A DNA stretch of 64,000 bases from Laccaria trichodermophora (GCA_018417955.1 JACTVC010000020.1:868001-932000), one strand, 5' to 3'; shown: positions 24,031-37,519, counted from the first letter of the stretch. Notes: generated by a model from the letters alone, not told the origin. Translations and numbers: made by a program.

Positions 24031-24646
24031 CTCCTGACAAAAAGGTGTGTAATGAAGTTGATTATATTTTTGTTCAGAGAATTTCAAGAGTTCACATCTA
24101 AAATAGGGTATCCATTCCATTAGAAGAAAAATCTCAATAATGATTTAGTAATGACTACTTCTTGATTCCCCTACCACAATGGTTCCACACTTCTCAATAA
24201 CATTCCCTCTTGTACTCATGTCTTGACATGCTGCTTGGATGGATTTTTTTTTTGTCTGACTGGTTTGATTGATGATGGCTTATTCTATGTCAACTTCAAT
24301 TCAAGTCCATGTGAGATCAAGGGTTGAGAATTGACAGTCAACATATTTCATTTCATAGTTGACTCTTGGCCACAGAGTAGACTGATGTTGGGTCTGACTA
24401 TTGTGGATCATTATATTAAACAGCCTTGCCCCATCCAGGCATCTATCCCTATTATAGAGAGGCTCCAAATTACATTTGAAGAACAACTTGTGGAGGGATC
24501 TGATAAAAGAATTGGCCTGTGACCTACCTTTTGGAAGAAGCAAATGGCATCATACCCTCAATCAGAACCAACACATGCACACCATCTAAATAAATAACTT
24601 ATCAAGAGTAAAGAGCGACAACATCAATTAAAAATTAGAAAAAGCA

Positions 24647-27600
24647 TCAAAAAGAACCAATGGGTGGGCCGATATAACTATCAAGAATCTGCAAAAACAG
24701 GTAAACAACAACTCCGCTAACTACAAAGACATACACACCTTATCCATCTCCTCAAGCTGCTTAAACCCACTCGCATATATCTCCCTCGCCTGAGGATGCA
24801 ACGACTCCAAATCAAGCGGCGTGCCGAACAACAGTTCATCAACAGGGTCAAGCGGGCGCGTGGTAACCTTTGGCTTTGACGCCTTGTACTCTATAATCGC
24901 CATCATATGCGCGAACCCAAAGTCGTCCTTGGGCAGGTAGATCTGCGGCTGCCGAGGTTTGGGCGTTTCAGTGCGAGACCTTTCGCGTTGTTGAGGTGAA
25001 CCACCCTGAGTTTGCGCGGTGCCGTAGCTGGAGAGGTCGGACATGACGGAAGCGATGGATGGACGTTGGTTGTGCCCTGGGCCTGAGTTGGTGGGCGTCG
25101 TAGTGTCAGGCCGTGGTCCTCTTGGTGTTGGAGAAGCTCGAGGTGCGTTTCCACTGGGCATTCTCGAGGTGAACCCAGCCGACCCAGGGGTGACTGAACG
25201 TGAATGCGCCACGGAGTCTTCAACGGAATACTCTGAAGGAATCGAGGACCTGCGGTTATCCGAGCTGGACAAAGACGAAATGTCACGCTCCTTGGCCTTT
25301 TCGTTCTTGATCTTGTTCAGCACCCTATCGAGTTTATCACCAATAGCGTCTTTGTTCTTCGCCAAAACGCCTTCCAAGAGGTCGTTCTTATTCACAGGGT
25401 TGTTCTCCCTCCACTCCTCCTCGACAATATCGCTGATATCATACGTCTCCCCATCAGCCTCCACGTACGAGTACCGCATCCGGTCATTCGAATCATATCG
25501 CGAGCTTCGGAGTAGCGCGTTCCCAGGTAACAGAACATCCATCCCCCGCACCGAGTTCGTCTGTGCAGAAAGAATGGCACGCTGGTTGGCACGTGTAGCA
25601 GCCCGCTGAGCAGCAATAATTTCCTGTCTAGACGGTTGTTTGGGTTTTGGGGTATCTTCATGAATAGGACTACCCAGATCCGTATTGGCGCTGGACGCGG
25701 ACTCGCGATGGAGGTGAAGCTGCTGCAGGGCAATCTCATCCAGGGGCGCAGAGGTACGATGGCGGGACGTCGAGTTGCGGTAAGAGATGGCGCGACGGAG
25801 GATGAAGACGGGGTCGTCTGATTGGACGTCGTCCAACGACCCAAGAAGTTGCGCAGAGTCGACTGATCGGCGTTTGTTCACGGCCAATTGGCGCTCTGGC
25901 GCTCTGTAGGTGGGAGGGCGGGGGAATGCATCGATGACCCTACTTGAAGGAGAAAGTTCACGTTCTGTAAAGAATGTCAGTCAGTACTAGGTACGAGGAA
26001 ACGCAAGATGACCATACCACCATGGCCCGTATCAATGACCAACTGATACCTAACCCTAATCGAACTCCTCCTCTTCGTAAACTTATCTTCGACTTCATCA
26101 CCTCCATCAACCACACCCTCCAATATCCCAAACCTCTCCAAGCCCAACTCAATAACCTCCGCAACAGTCACGTTCTTCGGGAACACAAACACCTTTCGTC
26201 GCATAGTCGACGAAACGGAGGTCGAAGGCGCAGGATTCGTATCCCTCAGCGTATCCTTGAACACAATCGCCTCCGTCGTAGGATGGAACACCATATCGTC
26301 CGGAAGGTCGTCGGGGTATATAACAAGCTGCAACGGGAACCTGAACGAAGGCGACGAGAACCTCTCAGGCGTAACATTCCCTCCTCCCCCTCCACCTCCA
26401 ACAGCAGCTTGCGCGCTCAAATACTGCGGCCTAGGCGAAGGCAACTCCTCTCCATCATGCGACGCATCCGCAATAAGCGTCTCATCCCCCTCATGTCCCA
26501 AATCACTATCATCAACCCCATCCCTCCTCCTCCTATTCAAATAAAACTTGACAGCCGAATCATCCGTGAAGTCATTCATCGACAACTTCTTGATCGCAGG
26601 ATGCATCGACAAATTACTCGCGATCGAGCTGATGCTCCCGACACTACTCCTCTTGACCTTGGGCACCTCCATAGCTTCCACCACAAGCGTCTCAAACACC
26701 ACCAACGGCTTTTCCTTTGCTTCCAGTACAGCAGAAGCACCCCCTCCAACTTCTTTGATGGTCAGATAATAATCATCCTCGTCTTCCCCCGCTGGTAACC
26801 TGAACCTCTGCAGTGCCTGCCGAACGAGATCGGAGGAAGTCGTTGAGCTGTTGAGGAGCACGGTTTTAAACGTCGCTTCCGTCTGTAGGTGTTTACCCGC
26901 AAACACACGTATAACGCTGAGCTCTGGTACACCCGGCCCTGGCCCATCCATCGAAGACGCGGTGAGTATCAAGGAACCAGGACGTGGTCGAGAAGTAGGC
27001 GGTCCAAGCGCAGATCCAGAAGAAGACGAAGACGACGTATACGACATGACTGCTGAAGCAGATTGCAGCCCATACGAAGGCTGAGCTTCTGGTGGCGAAG
27101 AAGGTGATCGATTGAGGTACTGTTGGTAAAGCGCCTGGTGCTGCTGATCCCTCTGCCTAAGCTGACTAGCATGCGGCGACACTTGAGCAAGAGCCGTACC
27201 CCGTTCAGGCGTCGCCGGAGCGACGACTTGATTTTGTGCAGCAGCAGCAGCAGCAGGTTCAGCACGCGCATTATTAAGCGCCTGTTGCTGCTGCTGTTTC
27301 TGCTGCTGAATCGCCGCAGCCGTCGTAGGCGAAACCGTCCCATCCCCAGGCGACCCATTCCCACCAGGCCGATGCTGATGCTGCCCACCAGACCGACTCG
27401 ACTCTTCCGATCCGCGACCCGTATACTCCCCACTCTCCATAGACCCAATGGACGCACTCCGTCCACGATCCTTCGCCTTTTCCTTCTTCCGGCTAAAAAG
27501 CCCACTGAACACGGACGATTTCTTCTTCTTGTCCTTATCCTTCCCATTCGTTTCCTCCTCTTGAGAATCCCTCGAAGGCTCTTTACGCAGCTTGCCGGGT

Positions 27601-29014
27601 TGTTGTTGGGGTTTGGCGAGGCTTGCGGAGCTGACGGGCGGCGCCATCTTTTCCTTGCCCTTCTTCCGCTTGGACGCTTCGTCAGCGGCAGCTGCGTCCT
27701 CCTCGCGTTGCCTTTTAGTTCGCTCCTCTTCTTGTTGTTTCCCGATGATCTGGCTGGGGAGGTATGGTTGGCCTGCAGGCCTCTCGTCGGCATCTCGAGC
27801 GATGTTGGGTGTAACGGTCAGTTTACGTGTCTCCTTCGCTTCAGCTGGGTCAATCGGTCGAGGGCCTTGAGAGGCAGGAGAGGCATTCAACCTCTCGCGA
27901 GAGCTGACTGTGCGCAGGGCCTGTTGCTGCTGCTGAGGACCCTGCTGAACAACCGCCTGCTGAGCAACCGCCTGTTGTTGTTGCTGCTGCTGCTGCTGGG
28001 CCATGAGCTGCTGCTGTTGTTGCGCCTGCAACTGCTGCTGCTGCTGAGCCCTCAACTGCTGTTGCTGCTGCTGCTCACGCTGAGACCCAGGCTGCAGCGC
28101 ATCCGGAATAGGCACCGTATTAGCAGCGAGGACCTGCCGGATCTGGATATCCTCCGTAACGCTATCGTCCCACTGCATCCCGTCGTCAGGCTCCATATTC
28201 CCAGGCCCAAGTTCTTCCTCCTCCCTCCTTTTCTGCATCTGCTCAATCGCAAGACCTTGGTCTTCATCTTCGTACCCCTCGTCGTCCCACTCTACGTCTT
28301 CTTCGTCTGACATTTCTTCTTCCTTCCATACGGCGGGGAGGTAGCGGTGGACGGAGAGGGTAGGTGTGAATTGGACGCCTTTGTTTTGCCGTGAACGGCG
28401 CCCGGCTGGAGAGGGGGTTTTGCTCGATCCTACCCGCGACGTAAGACCGGTGCGAAGCCGATCCCCTAGAATGATTTGGCCTTCTTGCAGCTCGGTTTGT
28501 GTCGCGGACGCAAGCTGGGAAAAAGGGAGGGTTACATAACTGAGAATAACATATAAATTGGTTCACGTACATCAACGTTACGATGTTTATTAAGTCTTGC
28601 CAGCCGTTCAAACGGCGTCTCGATATTTTCCGCGGGTATATACCCGACCTCCTGGGTCTTGAGTACACGAACAAGCCACCAATAACTGTTACTGTCGTCC
28701 ATCAAAAACAGGCTGTCCCCCTTGACCACATTCGCTTGGCCCTCGACGGTAGCTGCGAAGCTGTGGAGGGAATACACGAGGTCAAAGTCTATGGATTCGT
28801 TCGGGATGGAGAGGGATGACGAGCCGTCGTCGTCGTCATCCATGTATTCTTCCTGTTCCTCGCCCTCGGAGTCATCTTCTAATACGGAATGCTCCTCGTC
28901 GTCGGTATAATTCACAGCTGCGTCGGCGTGTGCTTGTAAGTGGGAATGGTCGTCCGCGTGGATTTGGTCGCGCAGATCAAAGGTATCTTGCCGTTGAAGC
29001 TGGATTCTGGACAT
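24647..29014 (-). CDS. SH3 and Ras-association domain polarity/signalling adaptor (Tea4/Bud14-type SH3), 1401 aa
   Basis: Exons 29014-28571, 28514-26021, 25964-24739 and 24688-24647 join in phase. After an acidic leader, residues ~78-134 form an SH3 domain (DLVYSLHSFAATVEGQANVV ... SNSYWWLVRV ... GYIPAENIETP) followed by ERLARLNKHRNVD, the signature that follows the SH3 of fungal Tea4/Bud14 proteins, which link cell-end markers and PP1 to polarised growth. Next come a poly-Gln tract (about 294-350, CAG-rich DNA), a basic region, and two Ras-association-like folds (around 680-750, VIRVFAGKHL..., and 890-985, ...VFVFPKNVTVAEVIELGLER). The C-terminus has ALHPQ-type and coiled segments ending QLEEMDK-ILDSYIG; the last small exon is chosen because it continues the helix, otherwise the protein stops at 24721. 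Antisense frames over the Gln tract are shadows. CpG content is normal and the gene looks intact. Confidence 0.8.
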
Positions 29015-29847
29015 TTGGAAAGGAGGGCTATGAGGCGTACATGGACTTTTTGAAAAGAGAGATGGAGATTAGAGCCACAGGTTTGAGAGAATGATTGCCA
29101 ACAGTTCATGCGGGATTGATGTTGTTGGTTGTTTGAGATCAGGGTTGTTGAACACGAAAACAAAGCTTCCGTCATAGCAACGGCAATGTGCCCGAAATTC
29201 CAAAGGCGTGCACCAACTTCCAACGCGCCCGATTACCGATTGCTTGAAGTTTATGGCGATGAAGATCGTCAAGTTTACAGTGGAACGCGGGCGACTTCAT
29301 TCAAGTTCTCTTTATTCTACAACTGGAGCTCCTACTTCAACACCATCCCACTTCGGAATAAAGCAATTATCATCTCGATTCTCTTGTCATCATCACCGAA
29401 TTTGAAGCGATAAGTCCCAATTCTGGAACAAACTCATTGGCTTACAGGTACATTACCGGACGTTTTTATCGTTCTTACCCAATTTACATCGACATGTCTT
29501 GATTTTGCCAGCTCGGGCCACCGTCAAAAGAGAATCTTCCCCACCCAGTAGACGTTCAATAGTGAGTCCGATGACAGTGATGTACAGAATTCGACCGCGC
29601 CTGGTAGCGACGTTGCCACACTTTTCAGGATGTCGGACTTAGTTGTGATGTATGGCTTGATACCGGATACGACTCGGGGGCAAAGAAGCGTTAATCGAAT
29701 CTCTGCAATACAATGGTACGTACCAGAAACTCTTCATTACCAAGTTAAATCTTATTCATATTACAATTTAGCAACGGATATATAAGCATAACCGCTAATC
29801 ATAAGCGATCCCTCTAGACAGCCTCAAATCTGCGCATGCGTAGTAAT
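29015..29847. other. intergenic, no supported gene
   Basis: Upstream region of the SH3/RA adaptor and downstream region of the kinase-like gene. Short frames on both strands show no motif or splice pattern. Confidence 0.4.
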
Positions 29848-30714
29848 TTAGACAGAAACACTAATCCCAGCCTGCTCCAAAACCCTTCTCAACGACCTCT
29901 CATCTCCAAAAAACTCACAGTTCATATCCCAATCCTCATCCTCGCACCCATCCTCCCTCACCCCCGCACACCCAAAATCAATAAGAACAACCCTCTCAGG
30001 CGCCTCAAGCGCAGGGGACACAAGGACATTATGAGATTTAATATCAGAATGAAACACACCTATCTCCTTAAATTTCTTCACAGCATCAATCAGGGGACGC
30101 ACGATCTCGAAAGGGATGTTCACACCACTACCCGGCTCGACCTCGGATAACGGTATACCAGGAACATATTCTATGAGTACACCAAGCGGTTGTATAGCGC
30201 GCGTTTTGGGCGGGGGTACGACGTTCCCCGTCGCAAAAACCTTGGGAACCACCGTTCCCTGAAACGACTCCAACCGAGCAAGAGCGCCCACCTCAGATTC
30301 ATACGATTCTTTCAACAGACGATAAAAATGCTCTTCCCAGAGATACGCCTCCGCCTCTTCTTCTCCATATAAAAGGTCCACCGTAAAGTCATCTAGACTT
30401 TTTCCCTGCTTTAGGTCCTCTCGATAAAGCGCTGCGGCAATTTCGGCATCGAGTGTCCACGGGTGGGCGGGTAGCGTTGTTTGAGGGGGCGGAACGCGGT
30501 CATCGACAGTCTGGGGGTCGAATATTTTGAGGATGATTTGGGAAGAGAGATTGTGTGTACTAGGTCCAAAGGGGCTGACAAGGTAGACTTGGGATTTAGT
30601 GAATGGGAGGAATGGCTTGTTGACTTGGAGGGATAGTGATGTTCCATCTGTGAGACGCAGCGTGATACGAGAGCCAGCTGGATAGGAGTACTGAGGAGTT
30701 ATGGATAAAGCCAT
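29848..30714 (-). CDS. protein kinase-like protein, 288 aa
   Basis: Single exon. The ATG at 30714 is preferred over the upstream open extension because the latter lies in poorly conserved-looking 5' sequence. Kinase landmarks: IILKIFDP (candidate VAIK-type lysine), then a helical region, LIEYVPGIPL (hinge-like), catalytic loop GVFHSDIKSHNVLV (HSD in place of HRD, with the downstream K and N present) and VLIDFGCAG (DFG). This layout matches small fungal kinase-like families that are short of the C-lobe; the protein ends about 35 residues after DFG, so it lacks most of the activation segment and C-lobe helices. Activity is uncertain. Its promoter is cut off by the mobile-element stack starting at 30,833. 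Confidence 0.7.
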   Translation of the reverse strand: MALSITPQYSYPAGSRITLRLTDGTSLSLQVNKPFLPFTKSQVYLVSPFGPSTHNLSSQIILKIFDPQTVDDRVPPPQTTLPAHPWTLDAEIAAALYREDLKQGKSLDDFTVDLLYGEEEAEAYLWEEHFYRLLKESYESEVGALARLESFQGTVVPKVFATGNVVPPPKTRAIQPLGVLIEYVPGIPLSEVEPGSGVNIPFEIVRPLIDAVKKFKEIGVFHSDIKSHNVLVSPALEAPERVVLIDFGCAGVREDGCEDEDWDMNCEFFGDERSLRRVLEQAGISVSV

Positions 30715-30941
30715 TGGATGCTGCGAGAAAATGAATTTTGAAGTCCACTGATGATTCCTAACATGGTCTCTCAAGACCCAACGAGCATAGAAGTCGGAGT
30801 CCGAACCGCGACACAGTTTGCCAGTCAAAGCCTAGACCGGTAACCGTCCGTCGTGATGAGGTTGACGAGACAAGCAAAGAAACCTCGATACGACGACCGG
30901 TACAGCTGAGTTTGAATTAGCATAAAAACGATGATGATCGA

Positions 30942-33779
30942 TAGTGTTGATGGCGAATGCTCCCAAAGCATTCGCCATCCGCCGGCGTGGCGAGGCGGCT
31001 GGCGTGGGAACCTGGCGAATGGTGGCGAGACTGGCGAGGTGTAAAAATCCATTTCTATAAGATCTGAGTCGCTTAGAACAAAATAAAAGTACTACAGAAC
31101 TCTAAGTAACATCGAGGGATCATATTAACTGGCAAGACATGAGTTTTTACAACAAAATAAAAACTATAGAACCCTAGCTAACACCAAGGGATCGCATTAA
31201 AGAAGCAGCATCCCATTTATCACAGGGACCTGCGTTCTCAATGTGTAGACTGAGTTCCTCGTCGATAGCGAGTGGTGCGTTGCCTGCCCGGATGCTGTCG
31301 AGATGGGAGGTATCAAAAATCTCGTCGATCGGAATTGTCGCATCAAGTCCATCTCCCTCCCCCGTTGGCGTAAGTGATCCAATCTTTGCCAATTCCTCGT
31401 CAAGCTCTTCTTCGGTCAACTCTTCAAGGCCCTCGAGGTCAGCATTGAAATTAGGTGGGAGTGGGGTCCAATTGAATGCCTTTATCAAATCTTCTGCTCG
31501 TCCTACATCTATTCCACCATTGGGTTGGGTGTGCATATGAGCATGTTTGCGACGCGTTGATTTTCCAGCGGCGAGCGCGGCCTCGTGAAGTTGACGTGTG
31601 TAATGGTTCCGAAGCATTCCCAATGTTTCCATATGAGAAACCGTGAGACGCGAGCGCTTGACGCTCTGAACACCACCTAGATTAGAAAAAAACCGCTCGA
31701 CCTCTCCTGCATGGGGAACGATACTAAACAATTTGATGGCCATGGCTTTGAGAGGGTGGGATGTGACGTTTACCAACAGGGATTTCCACCAGTCTCTCCC
31801 GTCACCCTTCCCACCCTGAAACGGCGCCTGTGCGTGAAAATAAGCTTTGATGTCGGCAGCCAATTTCGTCGCCATTTCTTTAGTCCATCCCCAGCGTAGT
31901 GCAATCCCAAGTGAGATTTTATAAGCATTGTCAAGTTTACGAGAGTGGGGTGAGTTAGAGATTGCGAGTTTGCGGCAAAGAGGATGGAGAAAAAGGGTAA
32001 GCCAATGAATGTCGGTGTTCATTTCATGAAACTGGGCATTCACAATTTTTTGAGCGTGTTGCAGAAAGTGTGAATCGTCTCCGGGAATGTGAGGTAATTT
32101 CTTGATTTGTCGATGAGCCCAGATCAGTTGGAGCATACAATCGGCAAGTGACGCATCTCGAGATTCGACATCACCGATAATGTCCACCAAAGGCTTGCAG
32201 ACACGGACCAGCTGGTCAGTTAGTTGCCACCGCTGGACATCAAAAATTGTGGCAAGAACATCCTTTGAGACTGCGGTTAGGCCGCCCTGAGACTGCTGTG
32301 CATCGTCTCGCACACACAAAGTCATCAAGGGAATCTAGTGTTCACGAACACTCAGCGCTTGGAGAATAAGGGCGTAGAAACGGGATTCTGTGTTCGTTTT
32401 TAGACCACGGGTTACCCCGTTCTCCTTGCAAATTTTTTCGAGTTGTCCTCCCCAGTAGTGAGATGAATTGAAGGAGGAAACGATCCGTGAATTCGAAGTA
32501 ATTGTTTTTTTGACCGAGGGGTAGCTCACGATTTTACCAATAATCGTGTTGATACTGTGCATGAAGCAGTGAATGGCCTAAAATAGAATTCCCTGAGAAT
32601 CCAATTGAAAATAAAGTAAAGAGACTCACGAGAATCCAGGAGTGCTGATTTGTCTATTTTCGACGAAAAGCAAGCATCGTAGTTGGGTTATCTGTACAAA
32701 CTGCAATGATTGCCTTTGGGTCAAGGCTCTTCTTTGTGATGGCCTTATTGGCAACTTCGACGAGATTATCTGCAAGACTGCAGTCCCCCAGATGCCGGTA
32801 AGTTCTTCTAATCCAAGTACCATGGGGAACTCTGACACCTCTGCTATCATACATCCATAGATGCTGCGTCGCTGACTGTCATCCCATCCATCCATCAAGT
32901 ACGTGAGATTATTCCGTCCCTCCAGCCGCTGAACATCCTCAGCAAACGCACGTGCTTCTTCAGCCGGGAGAAGTCACTCCATCAGGGTATATCGAGATGC
33001 AGGGGAATAAGACGGCCGTAAGCATTGCAACCATCTCAAGAAGAATGGGTTTTCAGCTGCAGAAAAAGGGATGTTTCCATGTACAAAAAATCTATGAATA
33101 TTATGTTTATCGTTACATTAAATGAAGAAAAATAAAGGCTACGCACCTCAGCATGCGTAGATTAGCTTTGTCCATCTCCTCAACACTCATTGACTGATCA
33201 AGAAATGCCTCAATCGGTCGTTTCACTGCCACCGCCTCTCCCGAATTAACCTTCTTCTTCTTCTCAGCAGATTTGTCCACGATCTCTACGACATCACTTT
33301 CCCTGTCTGAAACCTGGATCTCCTCAATCCCGCCCTTCCTCATCAACAAGCACGCTGCCTCCAACCGGACCTCTGCAGGTACGTTTTTGCAACTGTCCTC
33401 TCCGTTTGTTTTTCCAATGTGCTTCAAGCAGCGTGAATCACGGTGGACGATCTCCTTTGCCACGTCACTGGGGCAGTACTTGCACGTCATTAGCCATCGC
33501 TTGGACTTTTTGTTTGGGTCTCTCCTTCCATTGAAATGCTTGTGTATAAATTCATCCCTGGCACAACCACCATGGGTATTGGCTGACATAGAGTATAGAG
33601 GAGTTTTCGTGGAGTGTAGACTACATTGTACAGTACTGCTACCGTACGCTGACCCCGTATATTTGAAATTCTGCTTTGGGACTCGCCAGGTCTCACCACC
33701 TCCTTTTGGAAATTTTTGGTCACCACCTGGTGATTGCCAGGTGGCGAGGCAAGATGGCGAAGTTTCGCCAACAACACTA
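30942..33779 (-). mobile_element. hAT transposon
   Basis: Ends are TAGTGTTG(A/T)TGGCGAA on both sides in inverted orientation, the usual hAT terminus, followed by GGCGA-rich subterminal repeats. The flanks hold an imperfect ~8-bp duplication (ATCGATC against CTCAATC in element orientation). The uninterrupted target sequence exists in the other arm of the host repeat at about 56,585-56,605. CpG content is normal, so it is younger than or escaped the decay around it. Confidence 0.8.
31174..33589 (-). pseudogene. hAT transposase, inactivated
   Basis: The ATG at 33589 opens a BED-type zinc finger (WLMTCKYC ... HRDSRCLKH). An intron (about 33,168-33,110 to ATAG) leads to the catalytic region (NPFFLRWLQCLRPSY..., LTYLMDGWDDSQRRS) and then the C-terminal hAT dimerisation region (AIKLFSIVPHAGEVERFFSN, SRLTVSHMETLGMLRNHY) ending at 31174. 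Two in-frame stops lie in otherwise matching frame: TGA at 32974-32976, where a Trp codon is expected, and TAG at 32335-32337. The protein would cut and rejoin the element's ends if intact; here it is dead. Confidence 0.75.
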
Positions 33780-33970
33780 GATTGAGTTTTGACATGTCTT
33801 GATGATGAGTGTGTTCGAAAGAATACCCATTTTGAGCGACTGCCCTGTAAGGAAGGCAAACACAGATCTGTATGGAAAGCAAGACTGATCTGCTCTGAAT
33901 TTCCTGTGGCCGATTGATGGCCGCATATTTGCTAAGTAGTATTATTGATTTGTGATATTTGTACTGCAAT

Positions 33971-35650
33971 TACATAATGTACATCTATGTTACTTGACGA
34001 CATGCTCCCTTTCTTCATGGTCTGCTTGATGCCTTCACCCTGTAACATCGTGTTCCCAATCCCACTTCAGTGTCTACGCTACCATAGGGACTTTTCTAGC
34101 TCTGGCATCACGTAGTACACAGATTTGGTTCCAGTATTTTGTTACTAAGTGTGTTTTACATCACAAAAGTTGTGGAATAGAGCAGATTGTTCAACTTTCC
34201 AAGCTCGTTATTGGGAGGTATCAGCTTGCTACATGTCTTCCTCTTGGCTTTTCCAGAGTATTCTATGTCTTTCGAGGGCATTCAAGGGGTCTCCAGACAG
34301 ATCATCACCATGATAAGGGCAAGATAAAGGTCCTAATATATAAAATTTTGACAAATCATATGCTGGCTTGAACATTCCACCAACTACTTGTGCATTCAAC
34401 CCTATCTCTCCCTTTTCTTTGATTAGATCTTTGAATGTCAACCTCTCCAGCCACTCCAGATGAAGATTCAGAGTATAAGGCCAAATTCATGTCAGAGCAA
34501 GCTAATGAGGCCACTTGCAACTGCTGCTTGAGGGTATTTCCCACAGGTATGTGTTGAAATCAAATCAGTAAGCCTAGTCTTCACGTGATCAAGACAAAAT
34601 AGGGAATAGGATTTCTGGTTGTCTCTGTGGGTGACAGAGGCAAACAGATGGATAACTACAATACAAGTTCTCCTATATATACTGTAGACTATGAAATATA
34701 AGGGGATAAAGATGAAATACCCAGAAAAACAAAAATGCACCTTGATTTGTATATCAGGTGCATTGCACATGCTTGCAAAAGCTCCTGGAATTCCAACAGT
34801 ATGAAGTTGAAATTAATGCACAGCAAGAAGGACAGACATTCCAACTGGTTGTTTTGTCCCAAGTGTTTTGAGTATTATCGAAGCAAAGGGACTACTGTCT
34901 GTCAGACTCCAGGCACAAGCAATTGAGGTATGCACAATAAATATCTCAAGGTTCACTTTCTTGAAAGTATAAAGCTTCTCCTGCACCTTTTGAGCCTGGC
35001 ATATGGGATTCATTCCAAGGAAACTTTGAAAGTCACTCAGTGGTCTGTCAACAAGTTGTGGCAGCACAGCATATTGGTGCATTGATTTTCCTTTCATCTG
35101 CTGCACACTTGTTGCAAACTTGTTGACATCCACTGCTTTATCTAGATGGTGTGTATCCAATGGTTGCAGAAGTTAGGGAGATTTCTCAACATATGGGGCA
35201 GGTCAACCTCAATATGAACCATGGCGCATCCTTGCAGAGGCCAATTACCCAACAAAACAAGAAGACTTAACCCATTGGGGTTCAACTCATCTTACTCCCA
35301 ATCAACTTGTGTTTGACTCTTCTGTTTCCAGCATTGAAGTCTAAACCCCTTATAAATCCCAGATATTAAGAAGCCCATCAATTTTACAATGAAATGCATG
35401 CCCATCTTGCCAACAAAGTCAGAACACATTGTAACATTAATAACACTTCTGAAATAGAAATCAACTGTGAATTGGCATCAGTGGGTGTTTTTTTATGGGT
35501 GCTGGTGCTCCATATATTTTACTTCTTATGAATGATTAATTGTTCCAATTCAAAATATAACCTTGATATTCAGACAGGTGCCAATATATGTGGATGTTAA
35601 GTGCAGAACTTAGGCAATGGCAAGGCAGGGGGCGAAATTTTTTAATGAGG
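33971..35650. other. interior of the outermost element, no recognisable transposase
   Basis: CpG density falls off through this stretch. Short frames occur on both strands (for example NWLFCPKCFEYYRSKG on + at about 34,850, a CxxC-containing piece), but no domain could be named and stops are frequent. It is probably the decayed internal part of the element. Confidence 0.4.
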
Positions 35651-35847
35651 ATTGCATTATAAATATTACAAATCAATAATACTACTTAGCAAATCTGTGG
35701 CCATCAATTGGCCACAGGAAATTCAGAGTAGATCAGTCTTGCTTTCCATAGATCTGTACCAAATCTGTGTAATCAAAAATAGACCATGCCCAACCACATT
35801 GCGTCCTTTCTTTCCTTCTCGTCTACCATCACCTGTTCCAACTTCAA

Positions 35848-36725
35848 TGGACCCAGTGGTTGATGATCTGAAGGCACATCTTGAAATGTAGCAGATGTGT
35901 TTGGCTACACACTTGGACCTCTCTATATGTGAATTCTCACTGGAGGCTGATGACAGGATACCACTGACTTTTCTCAATGGACTGAAGGACTTTGAAAAAC
36001 TTGTATGCTGGAGGGCCATTCTTCTGTGCTATGCTGTTACTAAAGGACAACAAACCCCTCAAGAAATGCAACTTCAGGCTGTACTTGCAGATTTTCACAG
36101 CCTGGATTCTCTTATCTCAGCTGGGACTGGCTCTGGAAAGACACTACCAACTGCCCTGAAGATTCTTTTGGACAACCCTGCCAACAACTTGATAACAATA
36201 ATGCTATCTCTGTTGAAGTGCCTCCAGGTGCAACGAAATGATTTCAACTCACGCTATGGAATTTGCATGGTTGTCATCAATGAAGATACCCCTTGCCATG
36301 AGACATGGCAGGATGTGAGCTAATTTTGCATTTTTCTGATACACAGCCATAATTCTTCCCAGAAACATGTTTTCAATTCGAAAACACAAATGCCCAGGCT
36401 CACTTGGCATCTCATTGTCACTGTGGAACAATTATTCAAGTCTCAAGAAGGGCACTTGCCTCAACTTGGCATTCTACTCTGCAACAGCCACTTCCAACGT
36501 TGAGTTATCTGCATCATTGTTGATGAAGTGCACAACATACATTTCTCTGGGCTCTCTCACTATGGTCTCGATGCATTTCGGCTGGCCTGGGGACAACTTG
36601 ATGAAATCAAGGCCATTCTTCTTCAAAAAAGTTGCTGGTGTGCATGCTTGGCTACTTTTACACCACTTGCTCTCCGGACCATTGAAAACAAGGTCTTACA
36701 CTTGAATCATGTCTATATTTATGTA
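35848..36725 (+). pseudogene. RecQ-like/DExH helicase, N-terminal half (split by insertion)
   Basis: Starts at the ATG of MDPVVDDLKAHLEM. It includes an N-terminal helical region, a Q-rich motif (TPQEMQLQAV), Walker A SAGTGSGKT (about 36,115-36,141), INEDTP, and the DEVH box with NIHFSGLSHYG (about 36,519-36,550). An in-frame TAG at 35889-35891 and frame breaks after 36,320 show decay. The coding line stops at 36,725, where the 13.7-kb element begins, and resumes at 50,438. ATP-driven DNA unwinding would be its role if intact. Confidence 0.75.
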
Positions 36726-36749
36726 CCAAAATATGTTTTTACCCCCTTT

Positions 36750-37510
36750 AGTCTTTGATCCAACCCTGGTTTACAAAGTACTGACCCAGCAGAACCCAAA
36801 TGTACTGAGACAACCCCCATTATTAGATATATAAAGTACTGATCCAACATTTTTAAAAGTGCTGATCCAGCATTTTCTAAGTACTGAGTCAACTCTTTTG
36901 GAAGTACTGATCTAACCCTGGAAATTGAGTACTTGAAGTGCTGATTCAACCCAGGTTTCAGTGTTTTTAAGTGCTGATCCAACCCAGGTTTTTAAGTGCT
37001 GATCCAACCCAGGTTTTTAAGTGTTATACAACCCAGGTTTTGAAAGTCCTGATTCAACCCAGGTTTTACTGTATCTAAGTCCTGATCTAACCCAGGTTTT
37101 GAAACTGCTGATTTAACTCTGGATATTGGTTATGCTGAAGTCCTGATTCAACCCAGGTTTTAGTAGATTAAATTCCTGATGTATATTAAAGTCCTAGTTC
37201 AACCCTGGAAATTCAATCTTTTTAGTGTTTTGAACTCCTGCTCTAATTCAGATTCCAAAAGCCTGTTTCAACCTTTAGCTTTTACTTTTATGATGTTGAG
37301 AGCTTTGAGGTAACCTAGACTTTGTATAATGAGAGTACTGATCCAACCTGGATTTTGGTGTATCAAAGTACTGATTCAACCTGGGTTTTGATGTATTAAA
37401 GTACTGATTCAACCTGGATTTTGGTGTATCAAAGTGCTGATTCAACCTGGGTTTTGATGTATCAAAGTGCTGATTCAACCTGGGTTTTGATGTATCAAAG
37501 TGCTGACCTC
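36750..37510. repeat. left subterminal array of CTGATCCAACC units
   Basis: More than 20 copies of AGTRCTGATYCAACCYDGGTTT-like units at irregular 25-45-base spacing, all in one orientation. The same unit appears reverse-complemented at the other end of the element (49,855-50,400), so both arrays point inward. Subterminal arrays of this sort are transposase-binding sites in several DNA transposon families. Confidence 0.75.
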
Positions 37511-37519
37511 AATCTAGAT

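Noticed and set aside
27123..28310. 395-codon plus-strand frame
   Set aside because: Antisense to the Gln-rich part of the SH3/RA adaptor; Leu/Arg runs mirror CAG repeats.
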